Notes under the pieces: generated by a model
The model's database searches: none
What the model saw: only the letters and a program-made list of their open reading frames with translations
What the model was told of the DNA's origin: nothing
Made by a program: the position numbers and the translations under genes
Shown: positions 14,873 through 24,575 of the stretch, piece by piece
How positions within the stretch are numbered: the stretch's first letter is position 1
How the letters are laid out: each line of letters starts with the position of its first letter
Assembly: GCF_031457455.1 (NCBI RefSeq)
Contig: NZ_JAVDWU010000002.1
Coordinates: 596,069 to 660,068 of the forward strand
Source of the DNA: Hydrogenophaga palleronii_A
GTDB taxonomy: Bacteria; Pseudomonadota; Gammaproteobacteria; Burkholderiales; Burkholderiaceae_C
Length of the DNA stretch: 64,000 nt
Direction of reading: 5' to 3'

Positions 14873-17800
14873 ATGTCTTCTTCCGATACGGCGCCTCAGC
14901 CGGCGCGTACGCTGCCCACCATCCAGTTCCCCGAGTCCTTGCCCGTATCGGCCCGCCGGCACGAGATCGAGGCCGCCATGCGCGATCACCAGGTGGTCAT
15001 CGTTTGCGGTGAAACCGGCTCCGGCAAGACCACGCAGTTGCCCAAGATCGCGTTGCAGATGGGGCGCGGCAAGGTCAACGCGAAACCGGGCCAGCGTGCG
15101 CAGCTGATCGGTCACACCCAGCCGAGGCGCATCGCGGCTTCCAGCGTGGCCAAGCGCATCGCCGAAGAACTGAAGACGCCGCTGGGCGAAGTGGTGGGTT
15201 TCAAGGTGCGCTTTCAGGACCGGCTGAGCAAGGACGCTTCGGTCAAGCTGATGACCGACGGCATCCTGCTCGCCGAAACGCAGACCGACCCGGACCTGCG
15301 CGCCTACGACACCATCATCATTGACGAGGCGCACGAACGCAGCCTCAACATCGACTTCCTGCTGGGCTACCTGCGCCAATTGCTGCCGCGGCGGCCCGAC
15401 TTGAAGGTGGTGGTGACTTCGGCCACCATCGATGCACAGCGGTTTGCCGACTACTTTGCTTCTCAAAGAGGTCCTGCACCGGTCATTCAGGTGTCCGGCC
15501 GCACCTTTCCCGTGGAAGTGCGCTGGCGTCCGTTTGAGGAAAGTCGCGACTACGACCTGAACAGCGCCATCACCGATGCAGTGGACGAGCTCTGGCGGGG
15601 TCCGCAAGGGGGCGACATCTTGGTGTTCCTGCCTGGCGAGCGCGAGATCCGCGAAGCCGCCGACCACCTGCGCAAACATCTGAGCCACATCCCCACGCTG
15701 CGCAATGCCGAAGTATTGCCGCTGTTCGCGCGCCTGAGCCAGGCCGAGCAGGACCGTATCTTCCAGGACCACAGCGGTCGGCGTATCGTGCTTTCCACCA
15801 ACGTGGCCGAGACCTCGCTCACCGTGCCTGGCATCCGCTACGTGATCGATGCAGGCACAGCGCGTGTGAAGCGCTACAGCTTCCGTCAGAAGGTGGAGCA
15901 GCTGATGGTGGAGCCGATCAGCCAGGCGGCGGCCAACCAGCGCGCAGGGCGTTGCGGTCGCGTGGCCGACGGCATCTGCATCCGCCTGTACGACGAGGCT
16001 GGCTTCAACAGCCGACCGAAGTTCACCGACCCTGAAATCCTGCGCAGCTCGCTCGCGGGCGTGATCTTGCGCATGAAGGCGCTGCGACTGGGAGCGGTGG
16101 AAGACTTCGCTTTCATCGAGGCACCGCAAAAGCGCGCCATCGTGGATGGCTACCAACTGCTGTCCGAATTGGGCGCGGTGGACGAGGCCAACGAGCTCAC
16201 ACGCATTGGCCAGACACTTTCACGCCTGCCGCTGGACCCCCGCGTGGGCCGCATGATCCTGGAGGCGCAGCAGCGCGGTGCGCTCGATGAGGTGATGGTG
16301 ATTGCGTCTGCCCTTAGCCTGCAGGACGTCCGCGACCGTCCCATGGACAAACAAGCCCAGGCCGACCAGGCACACGCGAAGTTTGACGATGAGAAGAGCG
16401 AGTTCAGCGGCACGCTCAAGCTTTGGAAGTGGCTGGAGGACAGCAAGGGCGGCCACGGTAAAGATCACAAACTCAGCCACCGGCAATACGAAAACCTGTT
16501 GCGCGAGAACTTCATCAACGTGCGACGGGTGCGCGAATGGCGCGACATCCACACGCAGTTGCACACGGTGGTGGCCGAGCACAAATGGCAGATCAACACC
16601 GCGCCGGCCAGCTACGAACAGCTGCACCTTTCCATGCTCGCCGGGCTGCTGGGCAACATCGGCCAGAAGAGTGAATCGGAGGACTGGTACTTGGGCGCAC
16701 GCGGCATCAAGTTCTACCGCCACCCGGGCGCGAACCTGAGCAAGAAGCCGGGGCGCTGGATCGTCTGCGCCGAGCTGGTGGAGACCACGCGTTTATTCGG
16801 CCGTGGTATTGCTGCGATCGAACCGACCTGGCTAGAGCAGGTGGGCGGCCACTTGATCAAAAAGCAACTGCTCGACCCGCACTGGGAGAAGAAGGCCGCG
16901 CGCGTATCGGCTCTGGAGCGCGCCACGCTCTACGGCATTGTGATCTACCACAACCGGCGCACCGACTACGGCCGGGTAGACCCGGCGGGCGCACGCGAAA
17001 TCTTCATCCGCGAGGCCTTGGTTGCCGGTGAGTGGGACACGCGCTTGCCGTTTCTGGCGGCCAACCAGAAGCTGGTGAAGCAGGTGGCCGAGCTGGAGCA
17101 CAAGTCGCGACGGCAGGACGTGCTGGTGGACGACGAACTCATCTACGCTTTCTACGACCAGCAACTGCCGGCCGATGTGTGCAATGGCGCGGGCTTCGAG
17201 CGCTGGTACCAGGGCGCGGTCAAGCTCAACCCCAAGCTTTTGCTGCTGACCAAAGAGGAGCTGATGCGCCATGAGGCGGCCGGCATCACCACGCAGGCTT
17301 TTCCCAAAACGCTGCGGCTGGGGGGCGTGGACTGCGCTTGTACCTACCTTCACGAACCGGGCGACCCGCGCGATGGCCTGTCGGTCACGGTGCCGATCTT
17401 TGCGCTCAACCAGGTGAGCGAAGACCGCTGCGACTGGCTGGTGCCGGGCATGCTCAAGGACAAGGTGCTGGCGTTGCTCAAGACGCTGCACCAGCGACCC
17501 CGGTCCCGCCTGGTGCCGTTGCCAGCCACGGCCGAACGCTTTACCGCTGCGCTGACCGAGCCGGCGGTGTTTGGCGCTGGCAACCTGATGGACGCACTGC
17601 TGAAGCTGGTGCGCGAAGCCACCCAGCTCGACATCGCACGCAACGACATCAAGGTGGACATGCTGAGCGCCCACCACTTCATGCATCTGCGTGTGGTGGA
17701 CGAACATGGGCGCCAACTCGGACAGGGCCGCAATCTGGCGGCACTCAAGGCGGAACTGGGCAGTCAGGCACGGGGGGCGTTTCAGGCGCTGGCTTCGCTC

Positions 17801-18793
17801 AAGCTGGATCGCCTGCGGCCTGCCGCGCCCGAGCCCAAGACCGGGCCGACATCCACCAATGCCGGCGGTGCACGCCGCGTCGTGGCCGATGCGCCCGCCG
17901 CGCCGACCGCCAGCGCCACGCAGCGCCACACCTGCTGGGACTTTGGCGAACTGCCCGAACTGATGGAGATCCGCAAGGGTGGACAGACGCTGATCGGCTT
18001 TCCTGCGCTGATGGACTTGGGCGATGCGGTGGGCATTGAGGTGTTCGATGAGCCCGAGGTGGCCCAGGCACGCCACCGCGAAGGCCTGCGCCGCCTGTTT
18101 GCCCTGCAGATCCGCGACGCACTGAAGTACCTGGAGAAGAACCTGCCCAGTCTCATGACCATGGCCACGGCCTACATGCAGGTCGGCAAGACGGACAACG
18201 GATCGGGTGGCGGTACGCTGGAAGAACTGCGCAGCCAGATCATCGAACTCGCACTGGACCGCGCCTTCCTGGCCGATCCGCTGCCCGCCGACGAGGCTTC
18301 ATTCAAGAAGCGGGTGGAAGAGGGCCGGGGTCGCCTCACACTGATTTCGTCCGAGATCGCCCGCAACGCTGGCCTGATCCTGACCGAATACACGGCGGCC
18401 GCACGCAAGCTCAAAGACAGCCGCCCGCCCGCCGACGTGGCGACCGACATCACTCAGCAATTGCAGCGCCTGGTGCCCAAGCGCTTTCTGCTGAGCACGC
18501 CGTATGCGCAGCTGCAGCACTTTCCGCGTTACCTGAAAGCGGTGCAGCTGCGGCTGGACAAGCTGCGTGCCGACCCGGCTCGCGATGCTGCCCGGTCCGC
18601 CGAGCTGCGCCCTCAGGAGCAGCGTTTCTGGCGGTTGGTGGCCGAACGCAAAGGCGTGCAGGACGCGCGCTTGCAGGAACTCAGGTGGTTGCTGGAGGAA
18701 CTGCGCGTGAGCTTTTTTGCCCAGGAACTGCGCACGCCACAGCCAGTGAGCGTGAAACGCCTGGACAAATGCTGGGCCCAGCTCACGTTGTGA
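14873..18793 (+). CDS. hrpA: ATP-dependent RNA helicase HrpA
   Basis: This 1306-residue DEAH-box helicase has the usual HrpA length and domain order. Walker A GETGSGKTTQ lies near residue 46, followed by TQPRRIAA (motif Ia), DEAH (motif II), TSATIDAQRFADYF (motif III) and the C-terminal RecA motifs ETSLTVPGIRYVIDAG and QRAGRCGR. The HA2/ratchet region, the OB-like DUF1605 domain and the long HrpA-specific C-terminal domain (DUF3418) follow. HrpA helps with ribosome rescue and RNA processing. It is transcribed divergently from the leader/82-residue operon. The ATG at 14873 has no clear Shine-Dalgarno. A 168-base gap follows its stop. Confidence 0.96.
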   Translation: MSSSDTAPQPARTLPTIQFPESLPVSARRHEIEAAMRDHQVVIVCGETGSGKTTQLPKIALQMGRGKVNAKPGQRAQLIGHTQPRRIAASSVAKRIAEELKTPLGEVVGFKVRFQDRLSKDASVKLMTDGILLAETQTDPDLRAYDTIIIDEAHERSLNIDFLLGYLRQLLPRRPDLKVVVTSATIDAQRFADYFASQRGPAPVIQVSGRTFPVEVRWRPFEESRDYDLNSAITDAVDELWRGPQGGDILVFLPGEREIREAADHLRKHLSHIPTLRNAEVLPLFARLSQAEQDRIFQDHSGRRIVLSTNVAETSLTVPGIRYVIDAGTARVKRYSFRQKVEQLMVEPISQAAANQRAGRCGRVADGICIRLYDEAGFNSRPKFTDPEILRSSLAGVILRMKALRLGAVEDFAFIEAPQKRAIVDGYQLLSELGAVDEANELTRIGQTLSRLPLDPRVGRMILEAQQRGALDEVMVIASALSLQDVRDRPMDKQAQADQAHAKFDDEKSEFSGTLKLWKWLEDSKGGHGKDHKLSHRQYENLLRENFINVRRVREWRDIHTQLHTVVAEHKWQINTAPASYEQLHLSMLAGLLGNIGQKSESEDWYLGARGIKFYRHPGANLSKKPGRWIVCAELVETTRLFGRGIAAIEPTWLEQVGGHLIKKQLLDPHWEKKAARVSALERATLYGIVIYHNRRTDYGRVDPAGAREIFIREALVAGEWDTRLPFLAANQKLVKQVAELEHKSRRQDVLVDDELIYAFYDQQLPADVCNGAGFERWYQGAVKLNPKLLLLTKEELMRHEAAGITTQAFPKTLRLGGVDCACTYLHEPGDPRDGLSVTVPIFALNQVSEDRCDWLVPGMLKDKVLALLKTLHQRPRSRLVPLPATAERFTAALTEPAVFGAGNLMDALLKLVREATQLDIARNDIKVDMLSAHHFMHLRVVDEHGRQLGQGRNLAALKAELGSQARGAFQALASLKLDRLRPAAPEPKTGPTSTNAGGARRVVADAPAAPTASATQRHTCWDFGELPELMEIRKGGQTLIGFPALMDLGDAVGIEVFDEPEVAQARHREGLRRLFALQIRDALKYLEKNLPSLMTMATAYMQVGKTDNGSGGGTLEELRSQIIELALDRAFLADPLPADEASFKKRVEEGRGRLTLISSEIARNAGLILTEYTAAARKLKDSRPPADVATDITQQLQRLVPKRFLLSTPYAQLQHFPRYLKAVQLRLDKLRADPARDAARSAELRPQEQRFWRLVAERKGVQDARLQELRWLLEELRVSFFAQELRTPQPVSVKRLDKCWAQLTL

Positions 18794-18962
18794 GTGTTCT
18801 GTACTTTCTGGACACCACCGACACACTGGCGGCATGCAGGCATGCGCCTTGCCCGGCCGTACGTCGACGGATTGCCTGAGCGGTTGACAGGGCTTTGCCT
18901 GTTGCTGTTCACTGTTCGGGAAATATCTTCCTGGCGGCGACGCCAAACCGGAGGGGCAACAA

Positions 18963-19679
18963 ATGGACAGACGGGAATTTGTGGAGGCTTGCGCTCTGAG
19001 CGCATCGCCGCTGGCCGCCGCGCTCGCGGGTGGCGTGTGGGCCAATGACGCGATTGCCCAGAGCTACGGACGGGTGCTGCTGGTGGATGAAACCGGCGAA
19101 CCCCTCAAGATGGGCAGCCTGAAACCCCAGACCAACTATGTCTTTCACTACCCTTTCGAGGCGACACCGGTTTTCTTGCTGGACCTGGGCAAGCCGGCGG
19201 CTTCGACGGTGCTGCAGACAAAAGACAGGACAAGCTATCAATGGCCGGGGGGCGTGGGCCCGCGACGCAGCGTGGTGGCTTTCTCCGCCATCTGTGCCCA
19301 CAAGCTGGTGTATCCGACAAAGGAGCTGAGCTTCATCAGTTTCCGCAAAGGGGCGGCCGTCAATCCCCAAACGCCGAGCAAGGGCAACGATCTCATTCAC
19401 TGCTGTGCCGACCACAGCCAGTACGACCCGGCGCGTGGCGCCCGTGTCTTGTCGGGGCCAGCGGAACAACCGCTTTGCGCTGTGCTGCTGGAGCATGATG
19501 CCGCAACAGACACCTTGACGGCCACCGGTACATTGGGCGGAGAGCTGTTCGACGACTTCTTCAAGAAGTACGAAATCAAGTTGAGCCTGGAAGTGGGACC
19601 CAACGCCCGGAAAACCGTGGCCAGCCGCAGCACGGTCAAGGAGCTTGATCGCTATTGCCGCAATCCGGTGCGCTGCTGA
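18963..19679 (+). CDS. Tat-exported Rieske 2Fe-2S protein
   Basis: The 238-residue protein begins MDRREFVEACALSASPLAAA, a short twin-arginine-like signal or anchor. The Rieske ligands are C111-x-H113 and C148-x2-H151, with an extra Cys at 147. The spacing of 34 residues between the two pairs is long compared with the classical 15-17. No cytochrome b, cytochrome c1 or oxygenase subunit is encoded nearby, so it is not part of a local bc1 complex and its partner is unknown. A TTGACA lies at 18884-18889 upstream, and GGAGGGG precedes the ATG. It converges with the aminotransferase gene. Confidence 0.8.
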   Translation: MDRREFVEACALSASPLAAALAGGVWANDAIAQSYGRVLLVDETGEPLKMGSLKPQTNYVFHYPFEATPVFLLDLGKPAASTVLQTKDRTSYQWPGGVGPRRSVVAFSAICAHKLVYPTKELSFISFRKGAAVNPQTPSKGNDLIHCCADHSQYDPARGARVLSGPAEQPLCAVLLEHDAATDTLTATGTLGGELFDDFFKKYEIKLSLEVGPNARKTVASRSTVKELDRYCRNPVRC

Positions 19680-19706
19680 CAGTGGGCCCGGTCCTCGAAT
19701 AGCTGC

Positions 19707-20885
19707 TCACAGTCGACCCAGGCGCTGCAGGGCCTCCAGCAAGGTATCGTCCCGTTTGGCAAAGCAGAAGCGGATGACCTTCTGGTCAAAACCATCGCCG
19801 TAAAAGGCAGACAGAGGGATGGCTGCCACGCCGATTTCTCGAGTGAGCCACTGGCAGAACTCGCCCTCGGGCAAGTCGCGTTCTGGTACCGCGAGGTTGG
19901 CGATGCTCACACATTGGAAGTAGGTGCCTTCACTGGGCAGCAGCTTGAACCGGGTGCTGGCCAGACCCCCACGAAACAGATCGCGCTTGCGCTGGTAAAA
20001 GGCAGACAGCCCCAGGTAGGGCGCCGGATTGGCCATGTAAGCCGCCAGTGCGTGCTGCATGGGCGTGTTGACCGTGAACACATTGAACTGGTGTACTTTG
20101 CGGAATTCGGCCATCAAGGAGGCGGGCGCCACCACGGTACCGATCTTCCACCCGGTCACGTGGTAGGTCTTGCCGAAGCTGCTGATCACGAAGGCACGGG
20201 CCGCCAGGCCGGAATAGCGGGCGGCACTCTGGTGCTGCAGGCCGTCGAACACCATGTGCTCGTAGACCTCGTCACTGATGAGCAACACGTCGGTCGGCGC
20301 CAGCAGGCTTTGCAGCTTTTGCATCTCTGCATCGGTCCACGCGGTGCCGCTGGGGTTGTGCGGGCTGTTGATGATCAGCGCCCTGGTTCTTGGCGTGATG
20401 GCTGCTGCCAGGAGGTCGAAATCGGGCCGGAACGTACCAGGTGTCAGGGGCACCCGCACCACCACCCCACCGGCCAATTCGATGTTGGGCACGTAGCTGT
20501 CGTAGCAGGGTTCGAGCACGATGACCTCGTCGCCCGGATGTACCACGGCCAATATGGCCGTGAGAATGGCTTGCGTGGCGCCTGCCGTGACGGTGATTTC
20601 GGTGTTCGGGTTCACTGAGAGCCCGTAGAGCGCCTGCATCTTGGCCGCCATGGCCTCGCGCAGCGCGGGCACCCCTGGCATGGGCGGGTACTGGTTGTGC
20701 CCGGCCTGCATGGCCAGGGTCACCGCATCGACCAGCGAAGGGTCACATTCAAAGTCGGGAAAGCCCTGACCCAGGTTCACCGCCTGGGTTTCGCTGGCCA
20801 GAGCCGACATGACGGTGAAGATGGTCGTGCCCACATGGGGCAGGCGGGAGGTGAGGGCGGGGGTGTGAGGGGAGATCGAGGTCAT
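19707..20885 (-). CDS. Class I/II aminotransferase (methionine/kynurenine aminotransferase-like)
   Basis: A cytosolic PLP enzyme of 392 residues. Landmarks are NLGQGFPDFECDP near the N-terminus, NQYPPMPGVPALREA, INSPHNPSGTAW, SDEVYEHMVFDG, and the PLP lysine in SSFGKTYHVTGWKIG. The closest well-known group is the YbdL/kynurenine aminotransferase set, which uses methionine, glutamine or aromatic amino acids with keto acids. The exact substrate cannot be read from sequence. The ATG at 20885 (MTSISPHTP) is preferred to an upstream in-frame extension of 19 residues that reads like non-coding sequence. Confidence 0.88.
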   Translation of the reverse strand: MTSISPHTPALTSRLPHVGTTIFTVMSALASETQAVNLGQGFPDFECDPSLVDAVTLAMQAGHNQYPPMPGVPALREAMAAKMQALYGLSVNPNTEITVTAGATQAILTAILAVVHPGDEVIVLEPCYDSYVPNIELAGGVVVRVPLTPGTFRPDFDLLAAAITPRTRALIINSPHNPSGTAWTDAEMQKLQSLLAPTDVLLISDEVYEHMVFDGLQHQSAARYSGLAARAFVISSFGKTYHVTGWKIGTVVAPASLMAEFRKVHQFNVFTVNTPMQHALAAYMANPAPYLGLSAFYQRKRDLFRGGLASTRFKLLPSEGTYFQCVSIANLAVPERDLPEGEFCQWLTREIGVAAIPLSAFYGDGFDQKVIRFCFAKRDDTLLEALQRLGRL

Positions 20886-21008
20886 GTCGTGCTCGGCATG
20901 GACGGTGTGGGAAAACGGGTTTGATCCAGAACACCGCGGCACTGGCGCTGCGAGGCCGCAGGTGATGCCCCCTGGGGGGTGAAGGCCGTCAGGCTGGTGC
21001 GGCGGGAG

Positions 21009-21953
21009 TCACAACTCATAGTCGTCTGGCGTGCCACTCATGGCGCGAAGGATCTGGTCTCGCGAGAGCCGGTCGCTCAGCAATTCCGCGAACCGCAGGA
21101 CGAAGTGCCGCAGGTAGGTGCCGCGTTTGAAGGCCACGCGCGCCAGGTTGTGTCCGAACAGCTGTGCAGCGGGCCGTGCCACCAGATCGGGCGTCTTGTT
21201 TTCGCCCTGCATGGCCATCTCCGCGACGATGCCAACGCCCATGCCCAACTTCACATAGGTCTTGATCACGTCCGAATCAATGGCTTCGAGCACGATGTTG
21301 GGCTGCAGATGCCGCAGTGCGAACGCTTGGTCAATGCGGCTGCGCCCGGTGAAGCTGGGGTGGTAGGTGATCAGCGGCACGGTGGCCAGATCGTCCAGCG
21401 TGATGCGCTCGCGCTCCAGCAGCGGATGGTCGAATGGCAGCACCAGGACGTGCTGCCATTCGTAGCAGGGCAGTGTGATGAGATCCGGGTAGTTGACCAG
21501 GGATTCGGTGGCGACCCCGATTTCTGCCACTTCTTCCATCAGCATTTTGGCCACCTGGTCAGGTGAGCCCTGGTGAAGGCTGACACCTACCTTGGGGTAG
21601 GCGTGACGCAGTTGAGCCACCGGACCTGGCAGCACATAGCGCGCCTGGGTGTGGGTGGTCGCAATCGACAGCGTGCCGCTGTCCTGGGCCGAGTACTGCT
21701 CTCCGATGCGCCTGAGGTTGTTGACCTCGCGCAAGATGATGTCAATGCTCTTGAGCACCTGCGCTCCAGGTTCGGTGACCCGTTTGATGCGTTTGCCATG
21801 ACGGGCAAAAATGTCGATGCCGAGTTCGTCTTCCAGTTCAATGATGGCCTTCGAAACACCGGGCTGCGAGGTGTGCAACGCCTTGGCCGCCTCGGTCAGG
21901 TTCAGGTTGCGGCGCACGGCCTCCTGCACAAACCGGAACTGATGCAGGTTCAT
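21009..21953 (-). CDS. cysB: CysB-family LysR regulator
   Basis: This 314-residue regulator starts MNLHQFRFVQEAVRRNLNLT, the usual CysB opening. The winged helix includes TEAAKALHTSQPGVSKAIIELEDELG, and the effector domain has the CysB-type ATTHTQARYVLPGPVAQLR and YPKVGVSLHQG. CysB proteins activate sulfate and sulfonate assimilation genes in response to N-acetylserine or sulfate limitation. It is therefore the likely regulator of the cys cluster 13 kb away, though no site was identified there. Its ATG overlaps the stop of the chelatase gene (ATGA), linking it to siroheme supply. Confidence 0.9.
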   Translation of the reverse strand: MNLHQFRFVQEAVRRNLNLTEAAKALHTSQPGVSKAIIELEDELGIDIFARHGKRIKRVTEPGAQVLKSIDIILREVNNLRRIGEQYSAQDSGTLSIATTHTQARYVLPGPVAQLRHAYPKVGVSLHQGSPDQVAKMLMEEVAEIGVATESLVNYPDLITLPCYEWQHVLVLPFDHPLLERERITLDDLATVPLITYHPSFTGRSRIDQAFALRHLQPNIVLEAIDSDVIKTYVKLGMGVGIVAEMAMQGENKTPDLVARPAAQLFGHNLARVAFKRGTYLRHFVLRFAELLSDRLSRDQILRAMSGTPDDYEL

Positions 21954-22315
21954 GGGATTTGCTCCAGCGCAATGCGGGCCAGCAGTTCGGTGAGGCGGGG
22001 ATCTTCACCGGCAGTGGCCAGCTGCTGGAAGTAAACGGAAGGGTACCGTTGCCCCAAGGCGCGGATCAGTTCCGGCAGGTCTTCGCGGGCATGTTTGCCC
22101 ATGCCGAAAAAAAGTGGCAGCACATGGATGCGGCTCGCTCCTTGATTCACCAGCGTGTCGCAGGCAGTGGGAAGGTCGGGTTCGCACAGTTCCAGATACG
22201 CGCAGCTCACCACAACAGAGGCATCCCGCTGTGCGATCTGTCGGGCCACGGCTTCCACAGGCAGTCGCCATTGGGGATCTCTGGACCCATGGGCAAAAAC
22301 AATCACACCAAGCAT
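21950..22315 (-). CDS. cbiX: Sirohydrochlorin chelatase (CbiX/SirB type)
   Basis: A single-domain chelatase of 121 residues with VIVFAHGSRDP at the start (metal-binding His) and HVLPLFFGMGKHAREDLP further on (second His). This length matches the short archaeal/bacterial CbiX-S form. It inserts iron or cobalt into sirohydrochlorin; beside cysB and with a siroheme sulfite reductase in the same genome, iron insertion for siroheme is the likely job. The ATG at 22315 has GAAGG upstream. It overlaps cysB by ATGA and starts 8 bases after lptG ends. Confidence 0.88.
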   Translation of the reverse strand: MLGVIVFAHGSRDPQWRLPVEAVARQIAQRDASVVVSCAYLELCEPDLPTACDTLVNQGASRIHVLPLFFGMGKHAREDLPELIRALGQRYPSVYFQQLATAGEDPRLTELLARIALEQIP

Positions 22316-22323
22316 GTTTGCGC

Positions 22324-23442
22324 CTACCTTCGAAGGACCAGCCAGCCAAACGCGCCCAACGAAAAGAAGCTGTAGATCAGAGCGGGTGACGCCGCAGCCA
22401 GCCACGGGCGCCACTGGTTGAGGTTGCCGATGTAGCCAAACACGTTGTTGAGCAGGAAGAAACTGATGCCGATCATCACACCGCCAAACACGTAACCGGT
22501 GAGGGCGCCTGAGCGGAAATGCAGATAGGCAAAGGGCAGGGCGAGCACCACCATCACCAGGCAACTCAGGGGATAAAAAACCTTGCGCCAGAACTCGATC
22601 TCGTAGCGCTGGGCCGTCTGGTTGTTGGCGTCCAGATGCTGGATGTAGGCAAACAGATCGGCCGTGCGCATGCGATCCGGCCTGAGCAGGGCCACCGACA
22701 CCATCTCGGTGCTCAGGCCGCTGGGCCATCGAAAACGCTCTTGCTCGACCCGGTTGATGTGCGCCGAAGAGAGCCCGGCCGTATCGAATTCACGGCGAAC
22801 CAGGTTGTGAAGTGTCCAGGATTCGTCCGGTTCGATCTGTCCGGACTTGGCCTGCATGGTGGACACCAGAAAGCCGTGATTGTCGAATTCGAAGATGCGG
22901 ATGTCAGCCAGTTCCCCTCGGGGTGTCATCGAGCCCACATTGACCGAAAAGTTGCTGTAGGTCTGGCGTTCCTTGAGCCAGGCGCCAGTCTGCCCCACGC
23001 TGATGCGGCCCTCGAAGCGGGCCTTCAGGAGCTGTGCCGTCCGGTCGGACAGCGGGGCCAGGTAATCGCCGATCGCAAAGGTCAAAACCACAAAGATGGC
23101 TCCGAGGCCGAGCAGGGTGCGCAGCGCCCGCCAGGGCCCAAGCCCGCTGGTGCGCAAGATGGTGTACTCGGAGCCCTGCGCCAGCCGGGCCAGCACAAAC
23201 ACCGATCCGATCAACACGGCAATCGGCATGAGCTCATAGATGCGGCTGGGAATCAGCAGCGCCACATACAGCAGGGCGTGTCGCAATTCGTAGCTCAATT
23301 CGGGCTCCAGCCGCGAACGGCGCCCGAGCGCGGTCAACTCATCGACAAAATCAAAGAAGTAAAAAAGCGAGAGGAAGGCCAGCAACACAAAGCCGACGGC
23401 AATGAAGATCTCGCCGTAAATCAGCCGCCGAATTGTCTTCAA
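22324..23442 (-). CDS. lptG: LPS export permease LptG
   Basis: A membrane component of the LptB2FG transporter that extracts lipopolysaccharide from the inner membrane. The 372-residue protein has three N-terminal membrane segments, a periplasmic beta-jellyroll domain (about 130-260) and three C-terminal segments. The opening MKTIRRLIYGEIFIAVGFVLLAFLSLFYFFD and the ELMPIAVLIGSVFVLARLAQGSEYTILRTSG stretch are typical. Its ATG overlaps the lptF stop. LptB and LptC are not in the window. Confidence 0.93.
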   Translation of the reverse strand: MKTIRRLIYGEIFIAVGFVLLAFLSLFYFFDFVDELTALGRRSRLEPELSYELRHALLYVALLIPSRIYELMPIAVLIGSVFVLARLAQGSEYTILRTSGLGPWRALRTLLGLGAIFVVLTFAIGDYLAPLSDRTAQLLKARFEGRISVGQTGAWLKERQTYSNFSVNVGSMTPRGELADIRIFEFDNHGFLVSTMQAKSGQIEPDESWTLHNLVRREFDTAGLSSAHINRVEQERFRWPSGLSTEMVSVALLRPDRMRTADLFAYIQHLDANNQTAQRYEIEFWRKVFYPLSCLVMVVLALPFAYLHFRSGALTGYVFGGVMIGISFFLLNNVFGYIGNLNQWRPWLAAASPALIYSFFSLGAFGWLVLRR

Positions 23443-24548
23443 AGCGAAGCCCTCCGTCCCATCAACGCCATCAGGCCTTCACGCAGACTGAAGTTGTGAT
23501 GCCGCTTGGTCAGCCAGAGAACCCCTAGCAGAAACACCGTGCCATGCAACAAGAGCAGCAGGCTCCCCAGGCTCATCAGCCCGCTGGTCACCCAGCGCTG
23601 CCCAATGTTCAGGAAGTTGAAATACATGATGAACGCAAACATGGTGAAAAACAGATTGCCGCCCCGTCCGGCCCGGGGGTTGCTGACCGTCGTGGCCAAG
23701 GCAATCAGGACAAAATTCAGCGCAGTGAGTCCCACGCCAATGCGCCATCCCAGTTCACCCAGCTTGCCCAGTGTGGGACTGACCAGCAACTGCCAGGAAG
23801 ACGTCGCCTTGAGCGCCTGCTCACTGCCGGGAGCCACCTTTGAAGATCCGATCTGCGTGGCGTACTCCTCAAACTCGCTGACCTTGAGGTCGCCCGTGTC
23901 CGGGCTGGTGTCCAGCCGCTGACCGTTGCTCAGGATCAGCATCTGCTGGTTGTCGATCGTTTCGATCCGTGCAGACCTCGCAGAGGTCACGTTTTCGGCG
24001 CCATCTTCTTCGATGCTGGAGATGAAGATGTTGCGCCCTTCTGTGCCGTCGGCAGTGTCCTTGTCAATGAAAAATACCCTTCGCCCGCTGGAGGACTCCT
24101 GGAACTGCCCCGGCGCCACCCGGTCCAGATCGCCACGCTGCTCAAAGCGGTCGCGCAAGTCGTTGATTTGCTGGTTGGCCCAGGGCCACACAAAAAAGAC
24201 CATGAAGGTGATGACCAGCAGCACCGGCCAGGAGAACCGCATCACTGGGCCAAGCAAGCCTCCCAACGAGCGACCGCTGGCGAACCAGATGATCATTTCG
24301 CTGTCCCTGTACATGCGCGACAGCGTGAAAACGATGGAGATGAAAAGCGCCAGGGTGAGGATTGTGGGCATGCGGCCCAGCACGGTGTAACCCAGCACCA
24401 GCATGATCTCTTCTGGGTTGACACTTCCCTGGGAAGCAAGCCCCAGAGTGCGGATCAACAACATGGTGATCACGATGGTGAACAGGACCACCAGGGTTGC
24501 CCCGAAACTGCGTGCCAACTCTCTGCGAATGGAAGAATGGAATAACAT
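23439..24548 (-). CDS. lptF: LPS export permease LptF
   Basis: The partner of LptG, 369 residues, with the same plan: MLFHSSIRRELARSFGATLVVLFTIVITMLLIRTLG at the start, FISIVFTLSRMYRDSEMIIWFASG, a periplasmic domain, and closing membrane segments. The C-terminal LTKRHHNFSLREGLMALMG is a feature seen in betaproteobacterial LptF. The start lies only 27 bases from the divergent pepA start, so the promoters of the two overlap or lie inside the opposite gene. A minus-strand TATAGT at 24557-24562 would place transcription start almost at the ATG. Confidence 0.93.
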   Translation of the reverse strand: MLFHSSIRRELARSFGATLVVLFTIVITMLLIRTLGLASQGSVNPEEIMLVLGYTVLGRMPTILTLALFISIVFTLSRMYRDSEMIIWFASGRSLGGLLGPVMRFSWPVLLVITFMVFFVWPWANQQINDLRDRFEQRGDLDRVAPGQFQESSSGRRVFFIDKDTADGTEGRNIFISSIEEDGAENVTSARSARIETIDNQQMLILSNGQRLDTSPDTGDLKVSEFEEYATQIGSSKVAPGSEQALKATSSWQLLVSPTLGKLGELGWRIGVGLTALNFVLIALATTVSNPRAGRGGNLFFTMFAFIMYFNFLNIGQRWVTSGLMSLGSLLLLLHGTVFLLGVLWLTKRHHNFSLREGLMALMGRRASL

Positions 24549-24575
24549 CGAATGAGACTATAGGAATACGCAATT

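Noticed and set aside
14804..16156. Long antisense open frame (450 codons) inside hrpA
   Set aside because: It is a by-product of high GC and codon bias in hrpA; its translation is rich in Arg, His and Gln and has no family motifs.
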